Under the pieces are notes generated by a model. That model saw nothing but the letters and a program-made list of their open reading frames with translations. It was not told where the DNA came from and searched no databases. 64,000 nucleotides of DNA from Arthrobacter globiformis. GTDB lineage: Bacteria > Actinomycetota > Actinomycetes > Actinomycetales > Micrococcaceae. A program made the translations under genes and the position numbers. The stretch lies in NCBI RefSeq assembly GCF_030818015.1, contig NZ_JAUSZX010000001.1, positions 4,278,001 to 4,342,000 of the forward strand. Reading direction: 5' to 3'. Positions 14,957 to 23,411 of the stretch are shown one piece after another (the first letter of the stretch is position 1; each line of letters opens with the position of its first letter).

Positions 14957-17353
14957 GTGAACCCCCATGACTCGCTGATTCCGTTGCTGGGCCGTGGCCC
15001 AGACCCGGAGCAGCTCCGGCATGTGCGGACCATTCCAGCGCGCGCCGCCGTGCACGAACCATGGCCGGACTGGGCCCACCCGGACTTGGTCGCGGCCTAC
15101 GGCAAACTCGGCATCCACCAGCCCTACCGGCATCAGATCCGGGCAGCAGACATTGCCCACGGCGGCAGGCACGTGGTGATCGCCACCGGCACGGCATCCG
15201 GGAAATCCCTGGCCTACCAGCTGCCGGCCCTCGACGCGATTCACCGGTCCGAGCTCCGCGTCCTGTCGGACCCGGGAAAAATCCATGACGACGGCGCTGT
15301 GACGCTGTACCTTTCGCCCACCAAGGCGCTGGCGGCAGACCAGCTCGCAGCCATTAGGTCCCTGAACCTCCCAACCGTCCGGGCTGAAACCTACGACGGC
15401 GACACCGATCAGGCCTCCCGCCGCTGGATCCGCGACCACGCGAACTTCATCCTGGCCAACCCCGACATGCTGCACTTCGGCATCCTGCCCAACCACGCCT
15501 GGTGGGCGGGGTTCTTCCGGCGGCTCCGCTACGTGATTGTGGACGAGGCGCACAGCTACCGCGGCGTATTCGGTTCCCACGTGGCCAACCTGATGCGCCG
15601 GCTGCGGCGCATCTGCGCCTACTACGCGGCCGATGGCAACTCTGCCGGACCGGTCTTCATTGCGGCGTCCGCCACTGCCTCCGAGCCAGAGAAGTCCTTC
15701 GGCCGGCTCATTGGCGCCACGGTCCAGGGAGTCTCGGAAGACTCTTCGCCGCACGGATCCACCACAGTGGCATTCTGGGAACCGGCGTTCAGCGAGGTGC
15801 GCGGCGAGAACGGTGCCAAGGAACGCAGGACGGCGGTGGCCGAGACAGCTGACCTTCTCGCGAACCTTGTCTCGGCACGGGTCCGGACCATCGCGTTCAT
15901 CAAGTCCAGGCGTGGCGCCGAAACCATCTCTTCCATCACCAAACGGCTCCTTGACGAAGTCGACCCCAGCCTGCCGCAACGCGTGGCGGCCTACCGCTCG
16001 GGATACCTCCCGGAGGAACGCCGCGCCCTGGAAAGGGCACTGCGGACCGGGCAATTGCTCGGCATTTCCAGCACCTCGGCCCTTGAACTGGGGATCGACA
16101 TCTCGGGGCTCGACGCGGTGCTGGTGGCCGGCTGGCCTGGCACCCGGGCGTCCCTCTTTCAGCAGATCGGCCGCGCCGGCCGCGCCGGACAGGACGCCAT
16201 CGCCGCCTTTGTGGCCAGCGACGATCCCCTGGACACCTATCTGGTCAATCATCCGGAAGCCATCTTCGATGTGTCCGTCGAGGCCACAGTCTTTGATCCG
16301 TCCAACCCCTACGTGCTAGGCCCGCACCTCTGTGCCGCTGCCGCCGAGCTCCCCCTTGGCGTGGCCGAGCTGCCGCTGTTCGGAGCCACTGCGGAGAAAC
16401 TCCTGGGGCAGCTTGTGGCACAGGGGTACCTGCGGAGGCGCCCGGCCGGCTGGTTCTGGACCCACCCGCAGAGCGCGGCCGCCATGGTGAGCCTGCGGGC
16501 CGACGGCGGCGGGCCAGTCAGCATTGTGGATGCCGACACCGGTTCGCTGCTGGGAACCATGGATTCGCCGCAGACGCACTATCAGGCCCATACCGGGGCC
16601 GTGTACGTCCACCAGGGTGACAGCTACGTGGTGGAGGACCTGAACGAGGACGATCACTGCGTGGTGGTACGCCGGGCCAACCCCGACTACTACACGACAG
16701 CCCGGGACGTCACGCAGATCGAGGTCCTCGAGACGCAGCGGACTGCGCAGTGGGGCGATGTTGCCGTCCACTTCGGTGACGTCAAGGTCACTACTCAAGT
16801 GGTCTCCTTTCAGCGGAAGGCCCTGATTTCCAATGAAGTCCTGGGCGAGGAACCGCTCGACCTGGGAGCCCGGGACCTGTTTACGAAGGCCGTGTGGTTT
16901 GTGGTGGAGAACCGGTCACTCACAGGCGCCGGACTCATTGAAGCCCAGTTCCCTGGCGCCCTGCACGCGGCCGAGCACGCCGCCATCGGACTGCTGCCGC
17001 TTGTTGCCTCGAGCGACCGCTGGGACATTGGTGGGGTTTCAACCGCAATCCATGCCGACACCGGCGTGCCGACGATTTTCGTGTACGACGGGCACCCGGG
17101 CGGTGCCGGTTTTGCCGAGCGAGGCTTCGAGAAAGCCAAGGTGTGGCTCTCGGCCACGAGAGACGCGATCGAGGCCTGCGAGTGCGAATCCGGATGCCCG
17201 TCCTGCGTCCAGTCGCCGAAATGCGGCAACAAGAACAACCCGTTGGACAAGGACGCGGCAGTCACCCTTATCGATGTCCTGCTGAAGGATGCGCGGGACG
17301 GGGCAGCGCCACAGGATTCCAAGGCGGCCGCACCGGCGCCGAACGCGGTCTAG
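14957..17353 (+). CDS. DEAH-box superfamily 2 helicase (MrfA/YprA-like, DECH type)
   Basis: A 798-residue helicase. Motif I GTASGKS is at 78-84, motif II VDEAHSY at about 194-200, motif III ASATAS, motif V TSALELGIDISGLD and motif VI QIGRAGRAGQ. A DUF1998-type C-terminal domain ends in four Cys, CECESGCPSCVQSPKCGN, a metal site seen in the mitomycin-repair helicase MrfA of Bacillus. In Actinobacteria this family sits beside Tad secretion genes (the helicase/secretion neighbourhood), as here. The start is GTG 14957; no Shine-Dalgarno sequence is visible. Confidence 0.92.
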   Translation: MNPHDSLIPLLGRGPDPEQLRHVRTIPARAAVHEPWPDWAHPDLVAAYGKLGIHQPYRHQIRAADIAHGGRHVVIATGTASGKSLAYQLPALDAIHRSELRVLSDPGKIHDDGAVTLYLSPTKALAADQLAAIRSLNLPTVRAETYDGDTDQASRRWIRDHANFILANPDMLHFGILPNHAWWAGFFRRLRYVIVDEAHSYRGVFGSHVANLMRRLRRICAYYAADGNSAGPVFIAASATASEPEKSFGRLIGATVQGVSEDSSPHGSTTVAFWEPAFSEVRGENGAKERRTAVAETADLLANLVSARVRTIAFIKSRRGAETISSITKRLLDEVDPSLPQRVAAYRSGYLPEERRALERALRTGQLLGISSTSALELGIDISGLDAVLVAGWPGTRASLFQQIGRAGRAGQDAIAAFVASDDPLDTYLVNHPEAIFDVSVEATVFDPSNPYVLGPHLCAAAAELPLGVAELPLFGATAEKLLGQLVAQGYLRRRPAGWFWTHPQSAAAMVSLRADGGGPVSIVDADTGSLLGTMDSPQTHYQAHTGAVYVHQGDSYVVEDLNEDDHCVVVRRANPDYYTTARDVTQIEVLETQRTAQWGDVAVHFGDVKVTTQVVSFQRKALISNEVLGEEPLDLGARDLFTKAVWFVVENRSLTGAGLIEAQFPGALHAAEHAAIGLLPLVASSDRWDIGGVSTAIHADTGVPTIFVYDGHPGGAGFAERGFEKAKVWLSATRDAIEACECESGCPSCVQSPKCGNKNNPLDKDAAVTLIDVLLKDARDGAAPQDSKAAAPAPNAV

Positions 17354-17474
17354 GTTACGACCGCCGTCCAAATGACGCCGGGTCAGGCCAGGAACCGTCC
17401 CCGAACAGTGATGCTCAAATCCCGTCTAACCCGGTGCTCTTTTGGAGCTCCGTGCCCTTAGGAGCCAGCCAAGC

Positions 17475-17870
17475 TTAGGGCGGCGGTCCTGCCCTGGCGC
17501 GGCCGGTGGCGACGCCTAGGAGGGGCCCAGCAGGCAGCTCGGTGCTGACTTCGACGGACTGGTCGCCTCCCGCGATGCAGCTGACGAGCGTTGCTTTATG
17601 GCGGGCAGCCACCGCGGCAGCCACGGCGCAAGGCTCCCCCGCTGAAACACCGCGGAGCGCGTCCGCCGCGGCCAGCGCAGCGAGGTCGGCCGATGCAGCA
17701 GCCCTGGACGCCGCCGCCGACGCCTGCGCCAGCAAAAGGAGCAGGGACATGACCATGACAACCACCATGCCGAGCCCCGCGGCCAGCACAGTGCCCGATC
17801 CGCGTTCGGATTCAACTCCGGACACCGGATTCCTGCGCTGGCCGTGGGGCTGTTGACGCTCCCGGCTCAC
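17475..17870 (-). CDS. TadE-like protein of the helicase/secretion neighbourhood
   Basis: A 131-residue protein ending the Tad operon. After about 25 basic/polar residues comes ERGSGTVLAAGLGMVVVMVMSLLLLL, a pilin-type hydrophobic segment preceded by Glu and Gly, then an Ala-rich helix (RAAASADLAALAAADAL) and a small domain with two Cys. This fits the actinobacterial family named TadE-like DECH. GTG 17870 overlaps the upstream TGA in a GTGA quartet (17867-17870). It is probably a minor pseudopilin of the outer-surface fibre. Confidence 0.85.
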   Translation of the reverse strand: MSRERQQPHGQRRNPVSGVESERGSGTVLAAGLGMVVVMVMSLLLLLAQASAAASRAAASADLAALAAADALRGVSAGEPCAVAAAVAARHKATLVSCIAGGDQSVEVSTELPAGPLLGVATGRARAGPPP

Positions 17871-18415
17871 AGTGGCCGCCCGGCAGTAATGCCGTATCCA
17901 TGCCCTGCCCGTGCCGCCTGCGCCGGGAGTTCCGTTCCAGGAGACGGCGCCGATGATGCCGTTTCGCTGCGTGCCTCTGCCCTGGCTGTCAGCGTCCACG
18001 GCACCATGCGTCCCAGGGGTCCCGCCGCCCGGTCCGACACTGTGACGCTCATCCATTCGCCGCCGGGCACCAGCGCCGACGAGGCCGAAGGGCCTGCCAG
18101 CTTCCGGACGATACCGTCGACGGCGGCAGGGTCTTCACCCCGCGCGAGTGCCCTGGCGCCAGCCCGGGCCGCATCCTCCAGCCGCAGCTGGGTGATTCCC
18201 GCCGCAGACCCCGCCAGCAGCATCGCCAGAAGCAGCAGGACCGCCGGAAGAGCCACCGCAAATTCCGCGGTCACCGCGCCGCGGCTGTTCCGGTGCTGGC
18301 TCTCGGCGCCGCGGGCCTTCCCCTGACCGCGGCTGCCGGCCTTGTCTCCGGATGGCTTCCAGTGCTGCCGGCGGGACTCAGGTCCGGCCGCTGTAAGGGT
18401 CCGCGGAGGTTTCAC
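17867..18415 (-). CDS. TadE family minor pilin
   Basis: A 182-residue protein. A Ser/Arg/Gly-rich leader of about 45 residues precedes GAVTAEFAVALPAVLLLLAMLLAGSAAG, the classic TadE pattern (G, then T-x-E-F at the start of one membrane helix, about 46-75). A helical stretch (LRLEDAARAGARALARG) and a periplasm-side domain follow. TadE proteins are minor pilins of Flp-type pili. GTG 18415 overlaps the preceding stop (18412-18415) and the next gene overlaps this one, so the three are translationally coupled. Confidence 0.88.
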   Translation of the reverse strand: MKPPRTLTAAGPESRRQHWKPSGDKAGSRGQGKARGAESQHRNSRGAVTAEFAVALPAVLLLLAMLLAGSAAGITQLRLEDAARAGARALARGEDPAAVDGIVRKLAGPSASSALVPGGEWMSVTVSDRAAGPLGRMVPWTLTARAEARSETASSAPSPGTELPAQAARAGHGYGITAGRPL

Positions 18416-18699
18416 GGCAGGGCCAGCGCCGTACGGATCAGGTTGAGCAGGAAGCCACGGACTTCGTCGCTTCGCAGGATGAACACCAGGAGCCCGGCGA
18501 AACCCACCGCTGCCAGCGTGGCGATGGCATATTCGGCGGTCGCCATGCCGGCTTCCGAGCCCATCAGACGCCTGCGTGACCGGGGCTTCACCCGCGGCGC
18601 CATGCTGGCGCCCGGGTAGATCTCCCGCACATCGGCTTCTTCGGAATCCTGGCGCAGGGGCCGGGCGGCTTCACCCGGGATGTGGTGGTTGAGGGACAT
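18412..18699 (-). CDS. DUF4244 protein, Flp-pilin-like
   Basis: A 95-residue protein with about 48 polar residues, then GSEAGMATAEYAIATLAAVGFAGLLVFIL (about 50-78) and a short tail. The GMATAEYA motif before a single hydrophobic helix is the DUF4244/Flp prepilin signature; cleavage after the Gly would expose a pilin helix with Glu near +5. It is probably the major pilin of this Tad-like system. ATG 18699 has AAAGGA 6-8 bases upstream. The gene has a 385-base leader region, as a highly expressed pilin might. Confidence 0.85.
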   Translation of the reverse strand: MSLNHHIPGEAARPLRQDSEEADVREIYPGASMAPRVKPRSRRRLMGSEAGMATAEYAIATLAAVGFAGLLVFILRSDEVRGFLLNLIRTALALP

Positions 18700-19084
18700 G
18701 AATTTTCCTTTCTGGAGTTCCGGCGAATTACCGGTGCATTCGACTCTCCCGTCCGCCGTCCGGACCGGTAAGGCCTGAACTTCCCTAAGTGGAAAAGCAG
18801 ACAGACTGGCCGCATGTGGAGGGAAAGTGCCGGTGCATCCGCGGCGGCCGCGCGGCAGTGTGGCCGCACGGAAGCGTGAAAAATGTGACAGCAGCAAATG
18901 CATGGCAGCGCGAAAAAGCTTGCTGCGGGGACCAGTCTTAGCGCCGGGCAAAAAGCGCCAGCGTGGCCGAACCTGCGACCGGAAACGGACATGCGTCAGG
19001 AACAAAGGGTCAGCCCCCGGGCATGCGGCACGGGACATTGCGGCGCGTCTCCCGCACCAACCCGGCCCAGTCGTTAGAGGGAAC
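18700..19084. other. Gene-free leader/promoter region between tadC-like and DUF4244 genes
   Basis: No credible protein is seen. On the minus strand it must hold the promoter for the pilin genes or their leader. An inverted repeat TTACCGGT (18728-18735) / ACCGGTAA (18764-18771) lies just upstream of the pilin ribosome-binding site and could form a stem in the leader mRNA. No clear -35/-10 pair was found. Confidence 0.4.
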
Positions 19085-19699
19085 TCAGCTGCCCGAGGGA
19101 ACCAGGGCAAGCAGCACAGGAACGACCCCCAGGCATATGAAGGCGGGCAGTGAACAAAGCCCCAGCGGAACCACCAGCTTCACCCCGAGGGAAGCCGCGC
19201 GCTTCTCCGCGGCCCGGAAGCGTTCCCGCCTCATTCTGGCGGCCTGGGCATAAAGAATTGACGACGACGGCGCACCGGTCAGAGCGGCGAAGCCCAAGGC
19301 GTCCCGGAGGGCCAATAGTTCCGGCGAGCGCACGTCCGAACTCCGCCAGGCGGTCTCCCAGTCGGCTCCAATGGCCATGGCTCCCACAACGGGCCGCAGG
19401 GCGCGACCGTACTCAGGTGAGGCCACAGAAGCCACCAGCTCCAAGGCTCGTCCGATACCCGCACCTGCGTGGAGCATCGCGGCAATCAGCTCGAGCATCA
19501 TGGCAGTATCCCGCAATCCCGGTGACTGCTCCGAGCGGCCCTGAGAGCGGTCGTCCCCAGCCGCGACGCCGCTACCCGCCGCCAGTCCGCTCCGGCGGAG
19601 GAGCCCTGATCTCACGTGAGCGGTTCCGCTAAAGGCGAGGCCTGCGGCGGCCGCAAGGGCCAGGGAGATGAGGGCAGCAGCCAGAACTGATCCGCTCAT
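19085..19699 (-). CDS. TadC-like type II/IV secretion F-family membrane protein
   Basis: A 204-residue protein with an N-terminal hydrophobic helix (about 3-24), a cytosolic T2SSF domain (about 60-165: LELIAAMLHAGAGIGRALELVA, LAALR-type helices, RRERFRAAEKRAASLGVKLVVPLG) and a C-terminal membrane segment ending LGVVPVLLALVP. It is shorter than proteobacterial TadC, as usual for the actinobacterial version. With TadB it forms the inner-membrane platform on which pilin is assembled. ATG 19699; it follows the TadB-like gene by 73 bases. Confidence 0.9.
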   Translation of the reverse strand: MSGSVLAAALISLALAAAAGLAFSGTAHVRSGLLRRSGLAAGSGVAAGDDRSQGRSEQSPGLRDTAMMLELIAAMLHAGAGIGRALELVASVASPEYGRALRPVVGAMAIGADWETAWRSSDVRSPELLALRDALGFAALTGAPSSSILYAQAARMRRERFRAAEKRAASLGVKLVVPLGLCSLPAFICLGVVPVLLALVPSGS

Positions 19700-19772
19700 T
19701 GGCCTGATCCGGTCACGCAGAGGCAGCCCGTCCGGCGTTTCTTCATGCCGGGGTAACCCGGCTGGCGCGTCT

Positions 19773-20576
19773 TCATGGCGCAGCTGCGCCGGCCGCTGCC
19801 CGCACGAGCCTTGCGGACCATATGCGGCCGGCGACGGTCAGTCCGGTGCCGGCGACCAGCGCCGCCACCCCGAACGGTGTGCCCAGCAACATCGCCAGCG
19901 GGTCCACGCCGAGGCAGACACCCAGTCCCAGTCCCAGCAGGGGGAGCCAGGTCAACAGCGCGACCGTTGCCTTCGGTCCGGCGAGCGCCGTCTGCCGGGC
20001 TGCTTCGGCGTCGTCTTCCACCTCGAGCTGGGCCGCAAAGCGCGTCAGGACGTCGGCCAGCGGACAGCCGCTGGCGGCCGCTATCTCGAAGCAGGCTGCC
20101 AGCTCAGCCCAGACCCGCGGCTCACGGCCGCCCGCTCCATGACGCGGGGACGAACAGGCCGACCGTATTGCCTCGGCTACCGGGGCTCCCCGCAGTGCCG
20201 CTCCCCTGGCGGCGGACAGGACAGCCGCCGATCCGGGGCTGAGCCGTTGCCGGCGGGGGTCGTCATCTGCGGAGCCCTGCTCCACGTAGAGCTGCCACAG
20301 TTCGTCCCACAGCCGCGACGGGGACCGGCCGCCCTTCAACAGGGCAGCCAGTTGCTGAACCACAACCGTCAGGGACACGAAGTTCTCCCGGCGTCGGCCA
20401 CGGGCGAGGCCAAACCCGCCTTGGTCCGTCGTGGCGGGCCGGCCGTTACGGCGAACACGTCCACCGGCCAAACCGCTGAGGCCGAGGGCAATGCGTGCGC
20501 GCCGAACCGGCCCCCGCGCCGGTCTCAGTATCAGCCACCCGGCAAGCAGCAGTGCACCAACAAGGGCCGCGGTCAT
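19773..20576 (-). CDS. TadB-like type II/IV secretion F-family membrane protein
   Basis: A 267-residue protein with an N-terminal helix (about 1-18), a cytosolic T2SSF domain (VVVQQLAALLKGGRSPSRLWDEL, AAALRGAPVAEAIR, WAELAACFEIAAASGCPLADVLTRFAAQL) and C-terminal membrane helices (ATVALLTWLPLLGLGLGVCLG and GVAALVAGTGLTVAG). It is the partner platform protein of TadC. ATG 20576 has no good Shine-Dalgarno sequence of its own; it overlaps the stop of a possible 12-codon leader frame, so it may be translated by coupling. Confidence 0.9.
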   Translation of the reverse strand: MTAALVGALLLAGWLILRPARGPVRRARIALGLSGLAGGRVRRNGRPATTDQGGFGLARGRRRENFVSLTVVVQQLAALLKGGRSPSRLWDELWQLYVEQGSADDDPRRQRLSPGSAAVLSAARGAALRGAPVAEAIRSACSSPRHGAGGREPRVWAELAACFEIAAASGCPLADVLTRFAAQLEVEDDAEAARQTALAGPKATVALLTWLPLLGLGLGVCLGVDPLAMLLGTPFGVAALVAGTGLTVAGRIWSARLVRAAAGAAAP

Positions 20577-20611
20577 GCTGCTGCCCTGCGGGCCCCGCGT
20601 TTTTCGCTCAT
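20573..20611 (-). CDS. Possible 12-residue leader ORF coupled to the TadB-like gene
   Basis: ATG at 20611 follows AGGGGAG by only a few bases and opens a 12-codon frame (MSEKRGARRAAA) whose TGA overlaps the TadB-like ATG in an ATGA quartet (20573-20576). The strong ribosome-binding site serves this frame rather than tadB, so it may deliver ribosomes to tadB. It may equally be chance; only its position supports it. Confidence 0.25.
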   Translation of the reverse strand: MSEKRGARRAAA

Positions 20612-20617
20612 GCTCCC

Positions 20618-22006
20618 CTAACCGTCCTGTCCCGTTGACACGGCTGTCCCGCCGGACTGCGCCCGCTCCGGCCTGCCCGCTGCTGGCCCGGCCAGGCCTT
20701 CATTGGGGACGGTGCCTGCCTCCAGCGCCAGGCCAGGATCGAGGACCAGGCGCTCGGCGAGGGCCGCCCATGCGGGCCCGGGAACTGGACTGCCGGCTGA
20801 AACGTCCAGGGCCACGGCGACGTCCAGGCCACCGGCCCGCTCGGTAAGGATGCCGATGCACGCGACGTAGCGTCCGTGTCTCGACCGGGCCACATGCACT
20901 ACCACATCAAGGGCGCTGGCAACCTGCAGGCGGACCGCTTCCTGCCCAAGCCCGGCGAGCGCTCCGAGAGCGGTGAGCCGGGCCGGAACCGCGCTGGCGG
21001 CGTTGGCGTGGATTGTCCCGCCGCCTCCCGTGTGGCCGGTGTTCATGGCTGTCAGGAGTTCGCGCACCTCGGAGCCCCGGCACTCACCCACAATCAGCCG
21101 GTCCGGCCGCATCCTCAGGGCCTGGCGGACGAGTTCCCCGAGGTCCACTTCGCCGCCTCCCTCGAGGTTTCCGTGCCGTGATTCCAGCGAGACCACATGC
21201 GGGTGTACGGGGTTCAGCTCCGAGGCATCCTCGATCAGGACCAGCCGCTCCCCCGGAGGGCAAAGCCCCAGCAGGGTGGACAGTAAGGTGGTCTTTCCGG
21301 AGCCGGTGGCTCCGCTGATCAGGAAACTCAACCGCTGCTCCACCATGCGCTCCAGAACGCATTGAACCAGTGGCCCAAACATGCCACCGGCCCGGAGCTC
21401 GTCCATGGTGAAGACCTGTTCCCGCCGGATCCTGATGCTGAGCAGCGTGCCCGCCGCCGAGATGGGCGGCAGGACGGCATGGACCCGGTAACCGCCCTCG
21501 AGCCGCACATCCACGCACGGCGATCCGTCATCAAGCCGCCTGCCGCCTGATGCCACCAGCCTGGCGGCAAGTGCCCTGAGCTGCGCCTCCCCCGCGAAGG
21601 TTACGGATGTCCGTTCGATGCCGTGGCCCCTGTCCTGCCAAACGGAGTCCGGGGCGTTCACGAAGACGTCCGTGACCAACGGATCCCGGACCAGGTGCTG
21701 CAGCGGCCCGAGGCCGTTGAGCTCAGCGCTAATGCGCTCAGCGGCGGCAAGGGAACCTGCCGTGCCCAGCAGCTTCCCGGTGGCCTGCACCGCAGCCGCC
21801 ACCCGGGACGGGGTAACCGGCCCGGCTTCGGCCATGACCGACTCGCGGACGGTCTCAAGAAGCCCCGCGTCCAGGACCCGGGCCGTACGCCTGCGCCCGG
21901 CAGTCTCGGCGAGCGCGGCGCGGGAAACAGGTGCACCGGGAAACCCAGGCGCGGAACGGACACCGGCATCTGCACCGGCTGTGGCCCCTCCAGAGTGAGC
22001 ACTCAC
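20618..22006 (-). CDS. TadA/CpaF-type secretion ATPase
   Basis: A 462-residue hexameric motor ATPase for pilus assembly at the cytosolic face of the membrane. Residues 45-200 are the N-terminal domain (DPLVTDVFVNAPDSVW). Walker A is SGATGSGKTTL (231-241), Walker B VLIEDASEL (about 257-265), and the His box GGGGTIHANA about 318-327; MRPDRLIVGECRG precedes it. The start is GTG 22006, overlapping the CpaE-like stop in a GTGA quartet (22003-22006). Frames extending further upstream would lie inside the CpaE-like gene. Confidence 0.94.
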   Translation of the reverse strand: MSAHSGGATAGADAGVRSAPGFPGAPVSRAALAETAGRRRTARVLDAGLLETVRESVMAEAGPVTPSRVAAAVQATGKLLGTAGSLAAAERISAELNGLGPLQHLVRDPLVTDVFVNAPDSVWQDRGHGIERTSVTFAGEAQLRALAARLVASGGRRLDDGSPCVDVRLEGGYRVHAVLPPISAAGTLLSIRIRREQVFTMDELRAGGMFGPLVQCVLERMVEQRLSFLISGATGSGKTTLLSTLLGLCPPGERLVLIEDASELNPVHPHVVSLESRHGNLEGGGEVDLGELVRQALRMRPDRLIVGECRGSEVRELLTAMNTGHTGGGGTIHANAASAVPARLTALGALAGLGQEAVRLQVASALDVVVHVARSRHGRYVACIGILTERAGGLDVAVALDVSAGSPVPGPAWAALAERLVLDPGLALEAGTVPNEGLAGPAAGRPERAQSGGTAVSTGQDG

Positions 22007-23217
22007 CGGAAGTCCCCGCCCTGCAGATCGCCGGCGAGGAAGCCAAGCACTGAGGAAGCGAAACGCCGCACGCTCTTCCGCCTGCCCTGGTCGAGCAGAC
22101 GGCCAAGCTCGGTGGCCGAGGCCGTGCCCCGCACCTCGGGCATCACGCCGTGCAGGGGGAGCCCCACGGATTCGGCGACCAGTGCGGCGTCCAGCGCAAC
22201 CCCCGCCTTTCCCCTGATGACCAGGGCGGATTCGACGGGCGGAAGCTCCTGCAACAGCCGTGCGGCGGCGACTGCAGCCTTCAGGTGGGCGGGGACGACT
22301 ACCAGCAGGCGGTCGCAATCCCAGGCGAACGTGCGCAGCGGCTCGGCGTTGCGGCCGATATCGACAATCACCACCTCGTAGCCCCGCCGCGCGGCGTCGA
22401 GCACGCCTCCCACGGTGACCGGGTCCACGAGGGGCGGCCGTTCCCTGCTTCCGGGCCACGACAGAAACGAGAACCCGCCGGCGATGGGCAAGGCGTCCGC
22501 GAGCTGCTGCGGGTCAATGCTGCCACTGGCATCGGCCAAATCCGGCCAGCGGAGACCCGGCGATTCCTCCGCGGCCAGGGCGAGTTCGAGTCCGCCGCCC
22601 CAGGGATCGGCGTCCACGAGCAGGACCCGTGCACCGAGTTCGGCTGCTGACTGCGCAAGCCATGCAGCGGCGGTGGTGGCACCCGCCCCTCCGCAGCCGC
22701 CGGTAACACCGAGCACCAAGCCTCCGGCCTCGGGTGAACGGGACCGGCTGAGGTACTCGGCCAGCCAGGCGGCGGCGTCGGGAAGGACGGCGACGCGTTG
22801 TGCACCTAGGGCAGCGCCCAGGTGCCAGAGCGTATCCCCTTCCCCGCTCAGGCCGACCAGTACAGCTGGCGCGCGGCGCCGGGGCGGAAGTTCACGGACA
22901 TCGCTGCCGACCAGGACGTCGGAGGCGGAATCCCAGAACGGCGCGGCCTCCGCCACATCGTCCACCACCCGGAGCCGTCCGCCGGCGGCCGCGACAATCC
23001 GTTCCACTTCGCCCCGCAGGAATTCAAAGCCCGTGACGAGCAGGACGTCGCCGCTGTCAGCAGGGAGCCAGGTTCCGGGTTCAGAACCTGGCGACAGGCC
23101 CACCGGAGCCGGCCTGCGCTGTGCATCAGGCACGGCAACATCAGGCACGGCAGCATCCGGCAGCGCGCTATCAGGGTCTGATGGGAGTCGCCGGTTCCGG
23201 GCGTGGTGCCTGCTCAT
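22003..23217 (-). CDS. CpaE-like protein of the helicase/secretion neighbourhood (Ssd type)
   Basis: A 404-residue MinD/ParA-fold protein, first gene of the Tad operon. Residues about 25-45 hold short DAAVPDVAVPDA repeats. A receiver-like region (about 55-150) follows, then LGVTGGCGGAGATTAAAWLAQ, where the deviant Walker A loop lacks the usual lysines, then LLVDADPWGGGLELALA and VVIVDIGRNAEPL. In Caulobacter CpaE places the pilus; the actinobacterial homologue Ssd has been linked to septum-site control. ATG 23217 is the first Met after a stretch unlike the family. Loss of Walker lysine suggests no ATP hydrolysis. Confidence 0.88.
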   Translation of the reverse strand: MSRHHARNRRLPSDPDSALPDAAVPDVAVPDAQRRPAPVGLSPGSEPGTWLPADSGDVLLVTGFEFLRGEVERIVAAAGGRLRVVDDVAEAAPFWDSASDVLVGSDVRELPPRRRAPAVLVGLSGEGDTLWHLGAALGAQRVAVLPDAAAWLAEYLSRSRSPEAGGLVLGVTGGCGGAGATTAAAWLAQSAAELGARVLLVDADPWGGGLELALAAEESPGLRWPDLADASGSIDPQQLADALPIAGGFSFLSWPGSRERPPLVDPVTVGGVLDAARRGYEVVIVDIGRNAEPLRTFAWDCDRLLVVVPAHLKAAVAAARLLQELPPVESALVIRGKAGVALDAALVAESVGLPLHGVMPEVRGTASATELGRLLDQGRRKSVRRFASSVLGFLAGDLQGGDFR

Positions 23218-23411
23218 GCAGCAACTGTGCCCAACGGAACCACCGCCTGTCAGAGTCGCATGGCTGTATGTGGAAAACCGGCCGCCCGGCTCCTTGTTGA
23301 GGACAGGAGCGGCAAGGCTTCGCAGACACAAGGCTTCGCAGACAAACAAGGTAGCGCCCAAGAAGTCGACTGCGACGCCGAACAGCACGGCGGCAGGGCA
23401 GAATTGGAAAC

